Notes: generated from the sequence alone by a model not told the origin. Positions 23,942 to 34,681 are shown, counted from the first letter of the stretch. The stretch: 64,000 nucleotides of DNA from Pseudeuparius sepicola (GCA_963920635.1 OY987299.1:63532692-63596691), one strand, 5' to 3'. Program-made: numbers and translations.

Positions 23942-25449
23942 GTGTGCAAAGCACCAGTTTAGCTCACGAGAATGGCAGTATCTTGACGAGGCCGAACGAG
24001 CGCTAAAAGCACTTCGAACACGGGTTGCGTATATCATTTTTTCTACAACCGTTTTGAGTATGTAAAAAAGCTATCTGAAATCTGTTCTAAACTACGTATA
24101 AGGGGATGGCCCAAAGTAAAATACCAAAAGATCTTACTTATACATATAATGTGGCTGTTCAAAAATATATTCAAATCGGGAGACAGAGACAGGAGAATGC
24201 CCGTTCTAAGGCCCGGGTCCCGGCCCGTTATATAAGGGTCCTGTTCTTAATGTAAACATAAACATAATAATTATACAGATACACTCTTTATACCTATTCC
24301 TTATCTGAAATGGCTATAACCTAAACATAACCACCTATAAATATAACACTAGGAATTAGAGGTGAACATCATTATACAGGGCGTTACATTCGCGACTAAT
24401 AATTATTTACCCTCGCGCTAGGCTGACAATTATTCTATGACTCGATGACGTTTCTTCCTCTCCGCATCAAGCTCCCGAAATCATAGTGTTTTCAGACAAT
24501 GAAACAAATCGCCCAATTTGTACATTAAAAGCAAATGCTTTTCTACGTCAACTTTTCCGATTTTTTTTTGTGACCGTGAGAGGATCTAAAGTGAATGATA
24601 TGAAGTGCAGATTTTCTAAGGCGGTGACGCCACGCCCCTAAAACGCTGTTTGCTTCGTTTTTAGCGTTATTCTCACCGATTTGCTAATACTATATCTGAT
24701 TGTCACGTATTTGATATGTATGGAAAATTCAATATTTCAAATTTTGAATAAATCACACACAACTTTACGGTGTGACTAAAAATAATAATAATAATAATTC
24801 TCACCCTCACAATACTCCAAACTGAAGTATTGTGTGGGAAACAAAAAGCAACCAAGTGCTGCTGCGCAAATAACTAGGATAGCATTCGCTCAAATACTAC
24901 GGAAAACTCTAGAAAACCGTAGGAATCCCAGTGAGTGTAGCAAAATTAGTAGGTAAATCAGATCGAGCCATTGAGGAGATCTCCTGTCGGTGTTTTTCTA
25001 TAGACAAATGCATGGAGTCTGCCCCGACCCCGAATTGAACCAGGGTCGATCAAAGGCAGAAAAACATGCAGTCCAAACAGTTCACAATACGCCGAACATC
25101 ACCACCGAGGCGCGGTGTCAATATGTCACTTTCTGTTATATTGTTTTTGTCAGCACCGATTTTTTCATTGTTTCAAAAGCAAAAGTAGGTACTTTGCGCA
25201 TATTGATTTCGGGAGCTTGATGCGGAGAAAGAGACGTCATCAACTTATAACTGTCAGCCAGCCGCGGGGATAAATAATTACTATTCGACACGTAGCTCTA
25301 GACCAACGACTTTAGTTTGGTTTTTATATATCTATTTAAAACGGTTGTAGAAAAAAATATTGCATGCAACTCGTGTGCAAAGCGCCTTTAGCGCGCCCAA
25401 ATGATATTTTATCGAGGCCGAAGGCGCTAATATAGGTGCTTTGCACACT
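23942..25449. mobile_element. Foldback-type element with patchy inverted arms
   Basis: Outer ends TGTGCAAAGCACC (23943) and its complement at about 25433-25448. Further inward, matching blocks lie at 24000-24065 with 25340-25430 (CGAGGCCGAA; CTACAACCGTTTT) and at 24390-24480 with 25190-25290 (CCGCATCAAGCTCCCGAAAT). A SINE (24778-25130) is inserted near the right arm. No transposase. The right end lies 1 bp from the next element. Confidence 0.6.
24778..25130 (-). mobile_element. tRNA-headed SINE, copy 2
   Basis: On the minus strand the head carries a B-box GGTTCAATTCG (complement at about 25033-25043) with GGTGGTGATG about 50 bp upstream as an A-box candidate. A body shared with 17515-17965 and an (ATT)n tail at 24780-24799 follow. 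It lies inside the foldback element 23942-25449. Confidence 0.65.
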
Positions 25450-26056
25450 ATAGTCTAAGAGCCAGTAAACAGCTGATGACACATAATTTAGGAAAGCCCT
25501 AAATTTTCTCAGTGAGTCAGTTGTTCCTACCGTACATGAGATGGGGGTTAGTTAAGCTCTGCCGCGGTAGGCTCAGCATCGCTCAGGTGTGACAGGTGTG
25601 TTAATTTGGTGAACTAAAAAAGTATTTTAGGACGGCTGCCGTTTTGGTATATCAAAATATATTATTATGCGTACTCAAAAACAAAATGGCAGATGATTCC
25701 CATGGTTATGACGTTGTGGCAGACGATTTAAAAATTAAACAAATAATTTTTTTTGTAAAGTATTTTAGGAGATTTAAAATTTACTTATGTTATTCTTAAT
25801 AGTATTAGAAGCATATATTTTTCAAGGCAGAAGGATGTGCCGGTTGCTTTGACCTGGCAGACAGCAAAATACTTTCTCCCGCGCGAGCACAAATATATAG
25901 AACTTCCTTTCAATATATGGAGCCTGCTGACTATTCTATGAACTAATATGAATATAAAAAATTTGATTGACAATTCTCAAGGTAATGATATACTTAAGGC
26001 ATCAAATTTAAATACAATAAAGCACTCCATTTGCTAATTTTTATTTCATTTTACAG

Positions 26057-26139
26057 AAACCGATGCAGCCGGTGATGACATTTTCTCCCATGACGAGGAC
26101 GAGGATTCAGAAAATAATGACAAGAAAGATAGAATATGA
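26057..26139 (+). CDS. Possible terminal exon with acidic tail, inside the long-TIR element
   Basis: An acceptor (TTTCATTTTACAG ending at 26056) precedes 26 codons rich in Asp/Glu (DDIFSHDEDEDSENNDKK) and a TGA at 26137-26139. AATAAA occurs about 25 bp later at 26173-26178. A start codon at 25686 in the left arm opens a 23-codon acidic frame to a GT at 25755, but joining those two boundaries shifts phase, so the exon pairing is unproven. It could be the end of an element-encoded protein or a captured host exon. Confidence 0.3.
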
Positions 26140-26518
26140 AAATTTCAATTTTTAATTTCTTATTACTATTTACAATAAATATTTCCATTTTGTATTTGTA
26201 TTTCGCCTCAAATAATTAAACAATAAAAATAATATCATTTATACATTCATTATGTCTTTATTACACTTTACCATTCAATATAGGTTCGTAATGGCCTATT
26301 TTCCCCATAAGCCCAGTAATGACAGTAACTATAATCTTTTTTATAATTCATATTATTTTTTATATTCATATTAGTTCATAGAATAGTCAGCAGACTCCAT
26401 ATATTGAAAGGAAGTTCTATATATTTGTGCTCGCGCGGGAGAAAGTATTTTGCTGTCTGCCAGTTCAAAGCAACCGGCAGATCCTTCTGCCTTGAAAAAT
26501 ATATGCTTCTAATACTAT

Positions 26519-26745
26519 TAATAATAATAATAATAAATGGACTTTATTATATAGAGGAAAACAGCTTTCACAACATACAATGCGATATGACACGAAGAAA
26601 AGCTGTGATGGCGAAGTCTAGCAAAATTGCTATTCTTCTACTTAACCATCAGAACCATCCCCGCGCAAGCCAAATAGATATAAATGGCATAGTATTATAT
26701 TAAACGGAGGGAAATAGGCATTTAAACATCAGTTAAAAACTGATA
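26519..26745 (-). mobile_element. Small retroposon-like insertion in one arm
   Basis: Compared with the left arm (about 25788-25800), the right arm gains about 227 bp between TACTATTA and AGAATAAC. The inserted DNA begins with (TAA)n, which on the minus strand is a (TTA)n tail, so it looks like a minus-strand SINE or truncated LINE. It does not closely resemble the SINE at 24778-25130. Confidence 0.55.
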
Positions 26746-27099
26746 GGTTAAGAATAACATATGTAAATTTCAAATGTCCTAAAATACTTTTCAAAAAAAT
26801 TTATTTGTTTAATTTTTAAATCGTCTGCCACAACGTCATAACCATGGGAATCATCTGCCATTTTGTTTTTGAGTACGTATAATAATATGTTTTGATATAC
26901 CAAAACGGCAGCCGTCCTAAAATACTTTTTTAGTTCACCAAGTTAACACACCTGTCACACCTGAGCGTTGCTGCGCCTACCGCGGCAGAGCTTAACTAAC
27001 CCCCATCTTATGTACGGTAGGAACAACTGACTCACTGAGAAAATTTAAGGCTTTCCTAAATTATGTGTCATCAGCTGTTTACTGGCTCTTAGACTACTA

Positions 27100-28829
27100 G
27101 TTACAGTTGCACATAAATTACTATTAGTTTTATGTGAAATATTGGAATTTACTATAAAATTATAATAGATTTAAAAAAGCGATCTGGAAGTAGTGACTCT
27201 ATTGGTAGTGGTTTTATTGTTTAATGTGTAGGTTTAAAAATAAGTCATGAGCGACATATTTCATCATATCAAGTCATTTTCACTTGCTAATGATCTAGGT
27301 CAAATTGGACTCAAATCTGTAGATCCGTTTTCAGATTACATACATGTACAGGTTATCCCAGTTAAGAAGTTACGAGCTATATCTGGGTACTTTTTAGGAA
27401 AAATGATAGTTCAAAAACTTGTATAGTCTTGTTTGATTGTTGGAATTGCAGACCAAGAATTATTAAAATCAAAACTTTAAAATCTTACAAGGCAAACAAA
27501 TATTATTTAATTTTACTAATGGAATTAAATATCTTTCTTTAAGCACGGGCCGATGAACAGATTTTATTTTTTTTTCTCACACCCTGTAGGTGTTCATATG
27601 AACTTTTGTTTTTATTTTTATGACTTCTGTCACCTATTAAATTTTCCCGATTAAAACCTGAGACTTCCTCCTGTATAATAACCCAGGACCTGGAGTTAAA
27701 TTTGACACAATTTGTTTATACACTATAGGCCCAAAAAATTTCTGCTAGCGTCGAGATATATCCCTAACTGACTTTTATTAAATCCGCATTTTGAATATTG
27801 GCAATTTCTTCTAGCAAGTAAATATGTCATAAACACTCATAAAATTTACAAACAAAATTTTCTGTTATGTTTCATGTTTGCCACAATAATAACACTTTTT
27901 TATTTCGTATTACTCTTTAAAATTAGAAATGGAGGTACTATTATTACACTATTATTACACCGAAAGCTGTAATGTCAGATTTCAAGTCACAGCCACCTAG
28001 TCAAAAAAAATAAATTTACCTTTTTTGTATTTTTTTCGACCACCCTGTGTATTACAAAAAACAAAATACCGTCAGCGCAACTTATTATCGGACAACACAT
28101 GAATTTGATACTTAACTTTAATTTTGTTCGATTAGCAGACAGAAATTTAAATTAATCGAAATCAGAGTTTAAAAATATTAAATTCTTGTGTCCAACTTTC
28201 TGCCGGTCACTGTATATATGCTAGCAAATGGCGAAATTTTCATCTATCATGTCATAGCCAACACAGAAAAACACACTCTTACCTTTAGCCAATATAATTG
28301 ACACAAAAAGAACCAATGCATAAAATAATATATCATATAAAATTAATACTCATTTTAAATACGAAATATTTACTTTATTATCTTCCCGATTTTCCTCCCT
28401 ATTATCAAAGACAGTTTAAGATATTTCTGAATGTAGGTATCTATCTACAAGGAGATTCAGTCATGATGTGAACAATTTTAACCACGCAGAGTGGGGGTGG
28501 CCTACTAACTAGGAATTTTTTTTGCGGAAGTCTAAAACATGTAGCAAATTGTAGCAATCTTAAAGTATGGGACCTCTTGACATCGTCCGCGCCTTTCTTT
28601 TGTATAGGATTCCAACTCTGAGCCGCAGAACCGTTCGAAGTATTTCTAGAAAAAAAACTATAACATTGGCTAGAAAATCCTTCTCTGTAACCCAGTAGAA
28701 AGTTGCCTAAGTTTTTTATTAGCTATAGGTGACAGTCGATATTTATAATAAACAGTTCTTCCTCAATTCTGTATTCTTTTCACGTAGTAAGTAATAGCTT
28801 GCTCAACCGAAGTGTATAGAGATTTTTTT
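27100..28829. other. Mostly unassigned DNA with dispersed repeat fragments
   Basis: 27600-27665 is an inverted fragment of sequence present at about 1362-1435 in the tandem unit (shared blocks CCTATTAAATTTTCCC and AAAACCTGAGAC). Several CACCCTGT-type words suggest mariner tips (near 27580 and 28037) without partners. No gene recognised. Confidence 0.5.
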
Positions 28830-29074
28830 TACTACTAACATTGAAGTATTGCCATATTTTACATATTTTATTCGATTTTGATATTTTAATCATTTCTCAC
28901 TTTTTTCAGATACTTTGAATTCTCAAGTAGAATTGTCAAGCTGATAAAATGAAACTAATTTTTTTCATTATTTACCTAGGTATTTTTTTATCTTCATTAT
29001 TTACCTAGAGAGAGATATATTACTTCTCATTAGAGGAATGAGGTAAATAATGGTGATTTCTCAGGTTAGTAGTG
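28830..29074 (+). mobile_element. Internally deleted Crypton derivative (245 bp)
   Basis: Begins TACTACTAACATTGAA and ends TCTCAGGTTAGTAGT. The first about 120 bp match the upstream end of the longer Crypton at 32900-34539 (ATTGCCATATTTTACATATT; AGCTGATAAAATGAAACTA), and the last about 130 bp match its downstream end, including three ATTATTTACC or complementary words. The recombinase is missing. Left of it, CTCAACCGAAGTGTATAGAG matches the outer terminus of the longer copy. Confidence 0.75.
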
Positions 29075-29362
29075 AAAAAATTGTTTCTTTTTTGAGAGAT
29101 AAAGTTCCTTTAAATACCGCGAAGTAGGACCGCTAGGTCACTTCAAATGTGAAATCCGTTCAAGTCGAAGTCAAACTCAGTTGAAGGCATGGGTCACTGC
29201 CAGGCCATATTTGCTGCGGGAGGTAGCAAGATTCCGGAAAATTATTGATAGCACAGCACAAGGTTTCAGCTCCGTGAATAACCGACTTGAAATCTGCACG
29301 TTTTTCCTACTACGAGGCTATAATATAACAACTTTGGTGAGTCACACACTGAGTGAGTAGGT

Positions 29363-29833
29363 GGCCACGTTGGCGCACCTCACATAGCACCGCACTTCGC
29401 ATCGCCCCCCGCGCCTAGGACCATAGCATTGTACCCTCGCCTCGCACAGTGTATTAAAGCTTGGTATTTTCCGAGCTTCGCACATCGCACATCGCACACA
29501 CGATAAAGATTATGACATTCACCAAATTTTCTCCTTTGCTTATTTAGATGTACCGTGATTTTATAACATTTTCCAAGCACCCTCCACTTTTTTAAACATG
29601 AATTTAATAAAATGTCTTTTTCGTCGGATGATGATTCCGATGAAGACGACAACTAAATTAACTCCATTGCATCCAGGTATGAATTAAATAAAACAAGGCA
29701 GTTTAAACACGAGAATTACTACGAAAAGGCGATGTGCAGTGCGCCTGTATGGCCACCGCAGGCCAGACTCTGTGCGAGGCTATGGTCCAGGCAAGGCGCG
29801 GTGCGGTGCGATGGGCGGTGCTCCGTTGTGGCC
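29363..29833. mobile_element. Small element with GC-rich inverted ends, possibly PIF/Harbinger-derived
   Basis: Ends GGCCACGTTGGCGCACC at 29363 and, complementary, GGCCACAACGGAGCACC at 29833, with about 120 bp of related GC-rich sequence at each side (GCACCGCAC, ACCATAGC, CTCGCACAG). No clear target duplication. The centre holds a short minus-strand frame resembling the start of a Harbinger-type protein. Confidence 0.45.
29500..29652 (-). pseudogene. Harbinger/ALP1-like N-terminal fragment
   Basis: The frame reads a Ser/Glu/Asp-rich start, an ILLNSCLKK block and VHLNKQRRKFGECHNLYR, then runs into the GC-rich inverted end. The pattern acidic start, then (W)VHPxNxxRxxFGExHxLY is familiar from N-termini of PIF/Harbinger proteins. 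Only about 50 residues remain, the first codon is TTG rather than ATG, and no DDE domain follows. Family assignment is from memory of the pattern. Confidence 0.45.
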
Positions 29834-30486
29834 GCCGCTTTAGTGTGTTTTATTTCTGTTGCAATTATTTTTCTATATTAATTTATTCTACGACAAGTCT
29901 CGCCAGGTCGATAATTTTCGGTTTTATTTGCCGCTCAGGCCTTATCTTCATCACCTTCATCCTCATCTCTATTTCATCTCCACTCTTAACCCACGAAAAT
30001 TATGTAAAGAGATTCCGCTGTTACGACCCTCAACCCCAAAAGATAACCTTTCATTAATTTTAATTTTATTGATGAACTTGTTGACGCACATTTTGCATTT
30101 AGTTATAAGATATATACATGCTTTGTAACTTTGCTGAAGGTGATTTATTATTAATAATATTCTTTTTCTACAACCTTAGCTCGTAAGATTTATATATCAA
30201 ATTTATTCAATACATATTTTCTTAATTATTTCTAACGTAGAATGTGTAGGTACCTTATTTTACCCTACTGCAGCCTGTTCAATCAATTAAAAAAAAAGGA
30301 TATTCCCTAATATATGTTTTATTAGTTTCCTTATTGGGGTACTAGATGAACGATGTTTCATACAAAGAACCTAATCGCCAGTAATGCCGAGTCAAAAACA
30401 GAGGGAAGAACTCGGCTTCTCTCGCCGTTTCGCGCTGTGAGCCGTAGAATTCGCTGTCGCAGGACTCTGCTCACAGTTCGTGCTCT
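29834..30486. other. Unassigned DNA
   Basis: No recognised coding, RNA or repeat structure. Short frames in several phases look random. Confidence 0.5.
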
Positions 30487-30488
30487 TA

Positions 30489-32249
30489 TACAGGGTGGAG
30501 ATGAGCAATTTTTCAAAAAATTCCCGAAACACGTCAACGTTTTAATGTATTTACCCACATTTTCCAAGCAATATGAAAAATATAGCCCTTCAGGGGAGCT
30601 GAAACCACCCTCAACTTTTTTTCAAATACAACCCTATGGCTTGTGACCTCTCATTGGAAAGGTGACGGAAAGGCGAATCCAGCGCACTAGTCACATTAAT
30701 TTTTTGAGAAGGTTGAAGGTTGCAAAAAAATTAAAATGTGTTTTTTAAATTTATTTTATTTTCAACGCAACGATTTTTCAAAATGTGCACCATTTAATGT
30801 AGATTTTGCTTTTGAGACGTTCCCACAAAAAATCCAACCAAATTTTTTGCCACAACTGATAGTATTACTTTTTGTTGGTGCTTTACACAGCTACAAAGTG
30901 GAATTTAATTTGAATGCCGTATTCAAAGAAACGAATTGTTGTTGTAAACCACAGAAAATGCCTTATTTAAGTGAATCTCTGAAAAACGAAATTTTGATTA
31001 TAATTGGATATGGTGATAGAACGCGAACTCAATGCGAGTTTGTTCGTCTCTTCCAAGAAACTCATCCCGATTTGCTACTAATAAATTAAGGTACTGTTAG
31101 TAAGATAGAGAAACGATATCGAGAAATGAGTCCTGTTACTGCTAGTTGCTCTTGAAGAAAATCCAGTCACTTCAGCTCGTCAACTGGCTCGCGATAATGA
31201 TCTTAACCACAAAACAGTTTTGAAAGTTCTTAAACACGAGAAAAAAGCCATATAAAATGCAAGCTGTTCAAGAGTTAGTTGAAGATGATCCAGATCGACG
31301 AGTTGAATTTTGTGATTTACTGATGAACCATATTGATCAAAACCATTTATCTTTAGAGTGGATACTTTTTTCAGACGAGGCTACTTTTATATTAAATGGA
31401 AACGTAAATCGTCAAAATTGTCGTTATTGGGTCGAACAGAAGCCCCATTGGATAAGAGAAATTCATATCCAGCGTCCTCAGAAAACAAATTAATGTGTGA
31501 GCCGCCATAATAAAAGATAGAGTCATAGGTCCTTTTTTTTTTCGATGAAAATCTAAACGAAGCAAGATACCTTCGTTTTCTCCAAGACGAACTAATGCCA
31601 ATTCTATGTATCATAATATGCCCGACGAGAGGCTGTGGTTTCAACTACACTGTTGTTATTCGCCAATATCTGGATACAATTTTCCCTGGTAGATGGATTG
31701 GAAGACGAGGTACCATTGAGTGGCCAGCAAGGTCTCCAGATCTTACACCACTAGATTTCTTATTATGGGGACCTCTAAAAAGTAAGGTGTACACTCAAAA
31801 ACCAAACAACATTGATGAGCTGAAGGAGTTGAATCCACGAAAATATCACCCGAAATGTTACGTAATGTAAGGGATGAAATCTATCACAAATTAGGATGTT
31901 GCCAATAAGTAAATGGTGTACATTTTGAACAATCGTTGCGTTGAAAATAAAATAAATTAAAAAAATACATTTCAATTCTTTTGCAACCTTCAACCTTCTC
32001 AAAAAATTAATGTGACTAGTGCGCTGGATTCGCCTTTCCGTCACCTTTCCAATGAGAGGTCACAAGCCATAGGGTTGTATTTGAAAAAAGTTGAGGGTGG
32101 TTTCAGCTCCCCCTGAAGGGCTATATTTTTCAGATTGCTTGGACAATGTGGGCAAACACATTAAAACGTTGACGTGTTTCGGGAATTTTTTGAAAATTGT
32201 CTTAGCTCCTCGCTAGCGAATTTATTCCAGTTAAAGTCTCCACCCTGTA
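30489..32249 (+). mobile_element. Mariner/IS630-like element, near full length but decayed
   Basis: Tips TACAGGGTGGAGA at 30489 and the complement ending at 32249, each flanked by TA (30487-30488; 32250-32251). The arms extend about 330 bp (30489-30815 and 31905-32249). The middle holds a plus-strand transposase pseudogene. Size (1.76 kb), TA duplication and DDE_3-type motifs support the IS630-Tc1-mariner group. Confidence 0.9.
30958..31870 (+). pseudogene. IS630/mariner-like transposase pseudogene
   Basis: Recognisable segments in order: start region MPYLSESLKNEIL with a helix-turn-helix-like stretch; then VTSARQLARDNDLNHKTVLKV in a shifted frame (31165-31220); EDDPDRRVEFCDLLM; WILFSDEATFILNG with the first catalytic Asp (31359-31400); a stop after QKTN at about 31491; WIGRRGTIEWPARSPDLTPLDFLLWG with the third acidic residue (about 31690-31770). 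The QDGAPPH block with the second catalytic Asp is missing: about 20 bases appear deleted near 31641. There are at least two stops or frameshifts, so it is inactive. Confidence 0.88.
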
Positions 32250-32251
32250 TA

Positions 32252-32807
32252 TCTGGCTGCTTGGTGTATGATAGTATAAGTAGAATCGGCTTGCTACACG
32301 AGAAAATTACTACCGGTCAATCTTATAGGAATATCTCATCATGGAGTCGCAGTTTCATTATATGCCACTCGGCCATGGACCTTGTACCGTATCATAACAG
32401 ATTTCTTATACGCGCTAGGCGGTGCTAAGTTCTGACGCTTACGAACACAATAAACTTGTGCGTGTATAGTCAAGTTGCTGGTGGCACTTTTGAAGAACTC
32501 GTCTAAACAACACTGAGTGCATTTCTACGTTTTGTGCACAGTTGTAATTGATGCACAACCGTTTTGGGCACTAGGGACATTGATATTTACAAAATAAGAA
32601 AAGGATTGACATTGGAAATCAAAAAGCGATTCACAAAAGTAATAAATTAACTTAGAATACGATGTTTTTATCATCACAGCAGAATATTTTGAAATTTTTT
32701 GAGATTTCTGTGAAAACTTAAAAACCTACATTTACGATATATTGTGCAACTGACAACTGCGCACCAGCCTTGACGAGCGAGCTTACCAGCCGTTATGTAG
32801 GAATCGA
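32252..32807. other. Unassigned DNA
   Basis: Nothing recognised between the mariner-like element and the Crypton junction. Confidence 0.5.
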
Positions 32808-32899
32808 AATAGTATATTATACAAGTAGGTTGAGAAGTGAGCAATTATTTACCAAGGTAAATAATGGCCTTCTCAACCGAAGCGTATATAGAATTTTTT
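32808..32899. repeat. Palindromic Crypton junction, short form
   Basis: GGTTGAGAAGTGAGC followed by ATTATTTACC is answered by GGTAAATAATGGCC and TTCTCAACC, giving arms of about 25 bp meeting at about 32853. The outer parts resemble each other too (TATTATACAAG against CGTATATAGAA). It is a shortened version of 34540-34681, lacking the GGCGC-centred middle. The left half reads as the outer end of another, truncated copy. Confidence 0.7.
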
Positions 32900-33131
32900 T
32901 ACTACTAACCTGAGAAATCACCATTATTTACCTCATTCCTCTAATGAGAAGTCATATTTCTCACCCTAGGTAAATAATGATAATAAAAAAATATCTAGGT
33001 AAATAATAAAATTTTTCTATATTTTTAATAAAATGAACAGAAACTCTTATTAACTTAATTCTAAGTAAAAAACAAACAAACTCGAAAATTCAACACTGGT
33101 AAGTATGGGATAATGAAAATTATAAAAAAAA

Positions 33132-34328
33132 TTATTTGAAATTATAATTAATTGTACAATTATGGCACATCATTTGTATTCCTTCATGTCCTGTATTAAT
33201 AGAATTAACATTTGTAACAGGTATATGTACTTCTGTATTATGAATATTTTTCGTAATTTGTGAACATTCATTGACACTTGGCACTAAATGATTAGTTGCC
33301 TGGAAGTTTTCTAGGACAGCATCTTGACGTACAAAGGAAGTGGAAGATATACTTCAATTTTCATTGGATAAGGTGGTTTTTTGTACTAATTTAGCAATTC
33401 TCTTCTTGTCAGCTATTGATTCCTCAATATCCTTCAGCCACTTTAGCCGACTTCCACCCGCCGTGCCTTTTTAAACTTAGTAAGTCTCCTCCATTTTCTG
33501 CCAGAAGTGTTGCTGAAGAGAATGACCAGTATAACACTTAGGATTTTCTAATTTCAGATATTGAGCCATGACATAGGGTACTTTGCTAATAGTATTGTGC
33601 CCAATATTTTGTTTAATATGTTTACCTCCACGGTATAAAATAAAAAGTTTTCTAATGTCAGTTGGCCTGTTAGCTAGGTATTTTTTAACAATATTAATCC
33701 ATTGTGGCTCAACAATAACAAACTTCCTAGATGTTCCATTCTTCGAATTAGGAATATTTATTACAATAGTATCATCTCTGATGTCTAAATCATCAACAAC
33801 CATATTATACAGTTCATCTGTTCTGCAGGCACCTGCCACCCCAATTACCACAATCACCTAGAATCGAGTTTTTGTAAAAAGCTAAACATAAATTAATAAT
33901 GAAATGTACCTTTTTTGCTACATATTCATCATCAGGAGCTTCAATTATAAATTTATCGATTTCTTCTTTTGCAAATACACATGACTTTTTGGGTTTATAA
34001 GCATTATTTTTCTGTTTTAAAAATGCTGTGAGTTTAAAAAATTTTGAAATGTCAATGTTTTCCTTTATTTTAAGAGTGGCTTTCAACATGGAATAATTTG
34101 CCCACAATGTTGATACTTTTTTGCAGTCAGCTTTTTCTTTGAAATATACCAATAAAACATTTTCTGTTATTTTAACAGCATTCTTTTTTTCACACCGTAT
34201 GCATTCATATACAATCTCTTCGATTTTTCTGGCAACAAATCACCGCTTGCACTAATTCCTGCATCTCTAAGTTCAGGCGGGGTACACATTTCCATCTCTA
34301 TATCACTATCACTAAAATTTTCACCCAT
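33132..34328 (-). pseudogene. Crypton tyrosine recombinase with a 52-bp intron, frameshifted
   Basis: Starts at the ATG at 34328 with an acidic N-terminus, CTPPELRD and LLPEKSKR. A frameshift or stop near 34180 is followed by the N-terminal SAM-like region (TLWANYSMLKATLKIKENI; FLKQKNNAYKPKK; EEIDKFIIEAPDDEYVAKK). An intron at 33858-33909 is removed to give KKVIVVIGVAGACRTDEL, which carries the first catalytic Arg. YTGHSL (about 33510) carries the His, but the HxxR arginine is lost to a small deletion. ATLLAENGGDLLSLKRHGGWKS and VAEGY with the probable nucleophile Tyr (about 33430) follow in another frame. The C-terminal tail runs to a stop at 33132-33134. Confidence 0.85.
33858..33909 (-). 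other. 52-bp GT-AG intron in the Crypton recombinase
   Basis: Minus-strand GTACATTTC...GATTCTAG with AAAAAG before and GTGATTGTGG after. Removing it makes the protein continuous across a conserved stretch (KKVIVVIGVAGACR). Left in, it encodes an unrelated insert and shifts the frame. An AT-rich 52-nt intron is a normal insect size. Confidence 0.75.
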
Positions 34329-34539
34329 TTTCCAATTATTTTATGAACACGTTTTACCTCGAACTTTTAAGTAGCATCTATTTTCTGGAAAATGACATTT
34401 AAAAATTAGTTTCATTTTATCAGCTAAACAACTGAACTCCCAGGCTACTTGATATTTCGAAGTATTTGAAAAAAGCGAGAAATGACTAAAATATCTAATC
34501 AAATATGTAAAATATGGCAATATTTCAATGTTAGTAGTA

Positions 34540-34681
34540 AAAAAAATTCTATATACACTTCGGTTGAGAAGGCCATTATTTACCTCGCATATTATATCCT
34601 TCGGCGCTACGCGCCTCAGGATATAAAAATGCTCGGTAAATAATGGCTCACTTCTCAACCTAGGTGTATAATATACTATTT
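34540..34681. repeat. Palindromic Crypton junction, long form
   Basis: From both sides toward the middle: TTCTATATACACTTCGG / ATAATATACACCTAGG, TTGAGAAG, CCATTATTTACC, and a central ATATCCT(T/G)(C/A)GGCGC hairpin. The centre is at about 34601. It joins the Crypton at 32900-34539 head-to-head with the derivative starting at 34682. The inverted symmetry continues into both elements because their upstream ends are related. Confidence 0.75.

Larger units (their letters stand above)
25451..27096. mobile_element. Long-TIR element with 3-bp target duplication CTA
   Basis: Tips TAGTCTAAGAGCC at 25451 and the complement ending at 27096, flanked by CTA on both sides. The arms exceed 450 bp (25451-25965 and about 26365-27096) and are highly similar; the right arm is interrupted by about 227 bp at 26519-26745. 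A 3-bp duplication is seen in PIF/Harbinger and CACTA elements, but neither transposase is visible. Each arm includes an ATG-led frame starting MADDSHGYDVVADDL, and the loop holds a spliced-looking terminal exon (26057-26139). Confidence 0.75.
32900..34539 (-). mobile_element. Crypton DNA transposon, longer copy
   Basis: Bounded by TACTACTAAC at 32900-32909 and GTTAGTAGTA at 34530-34539. Beyond these, both flanks continue as matching inverted sequence (AATTTTTTT, TATATAGAA, CTTCTCAACC, GGTAAATAATGG), so the inverted termini total about 55 bp (32855-32909 and 34530-34584). Inside is a minus-strand tyrosine recombinase pseudogene. The downstream end carries several ATTATTTACC words. Cryptons are described as moving by a tyrosine recombinase and are generally reported without such inverted repeats. 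Confidence 0.75.
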
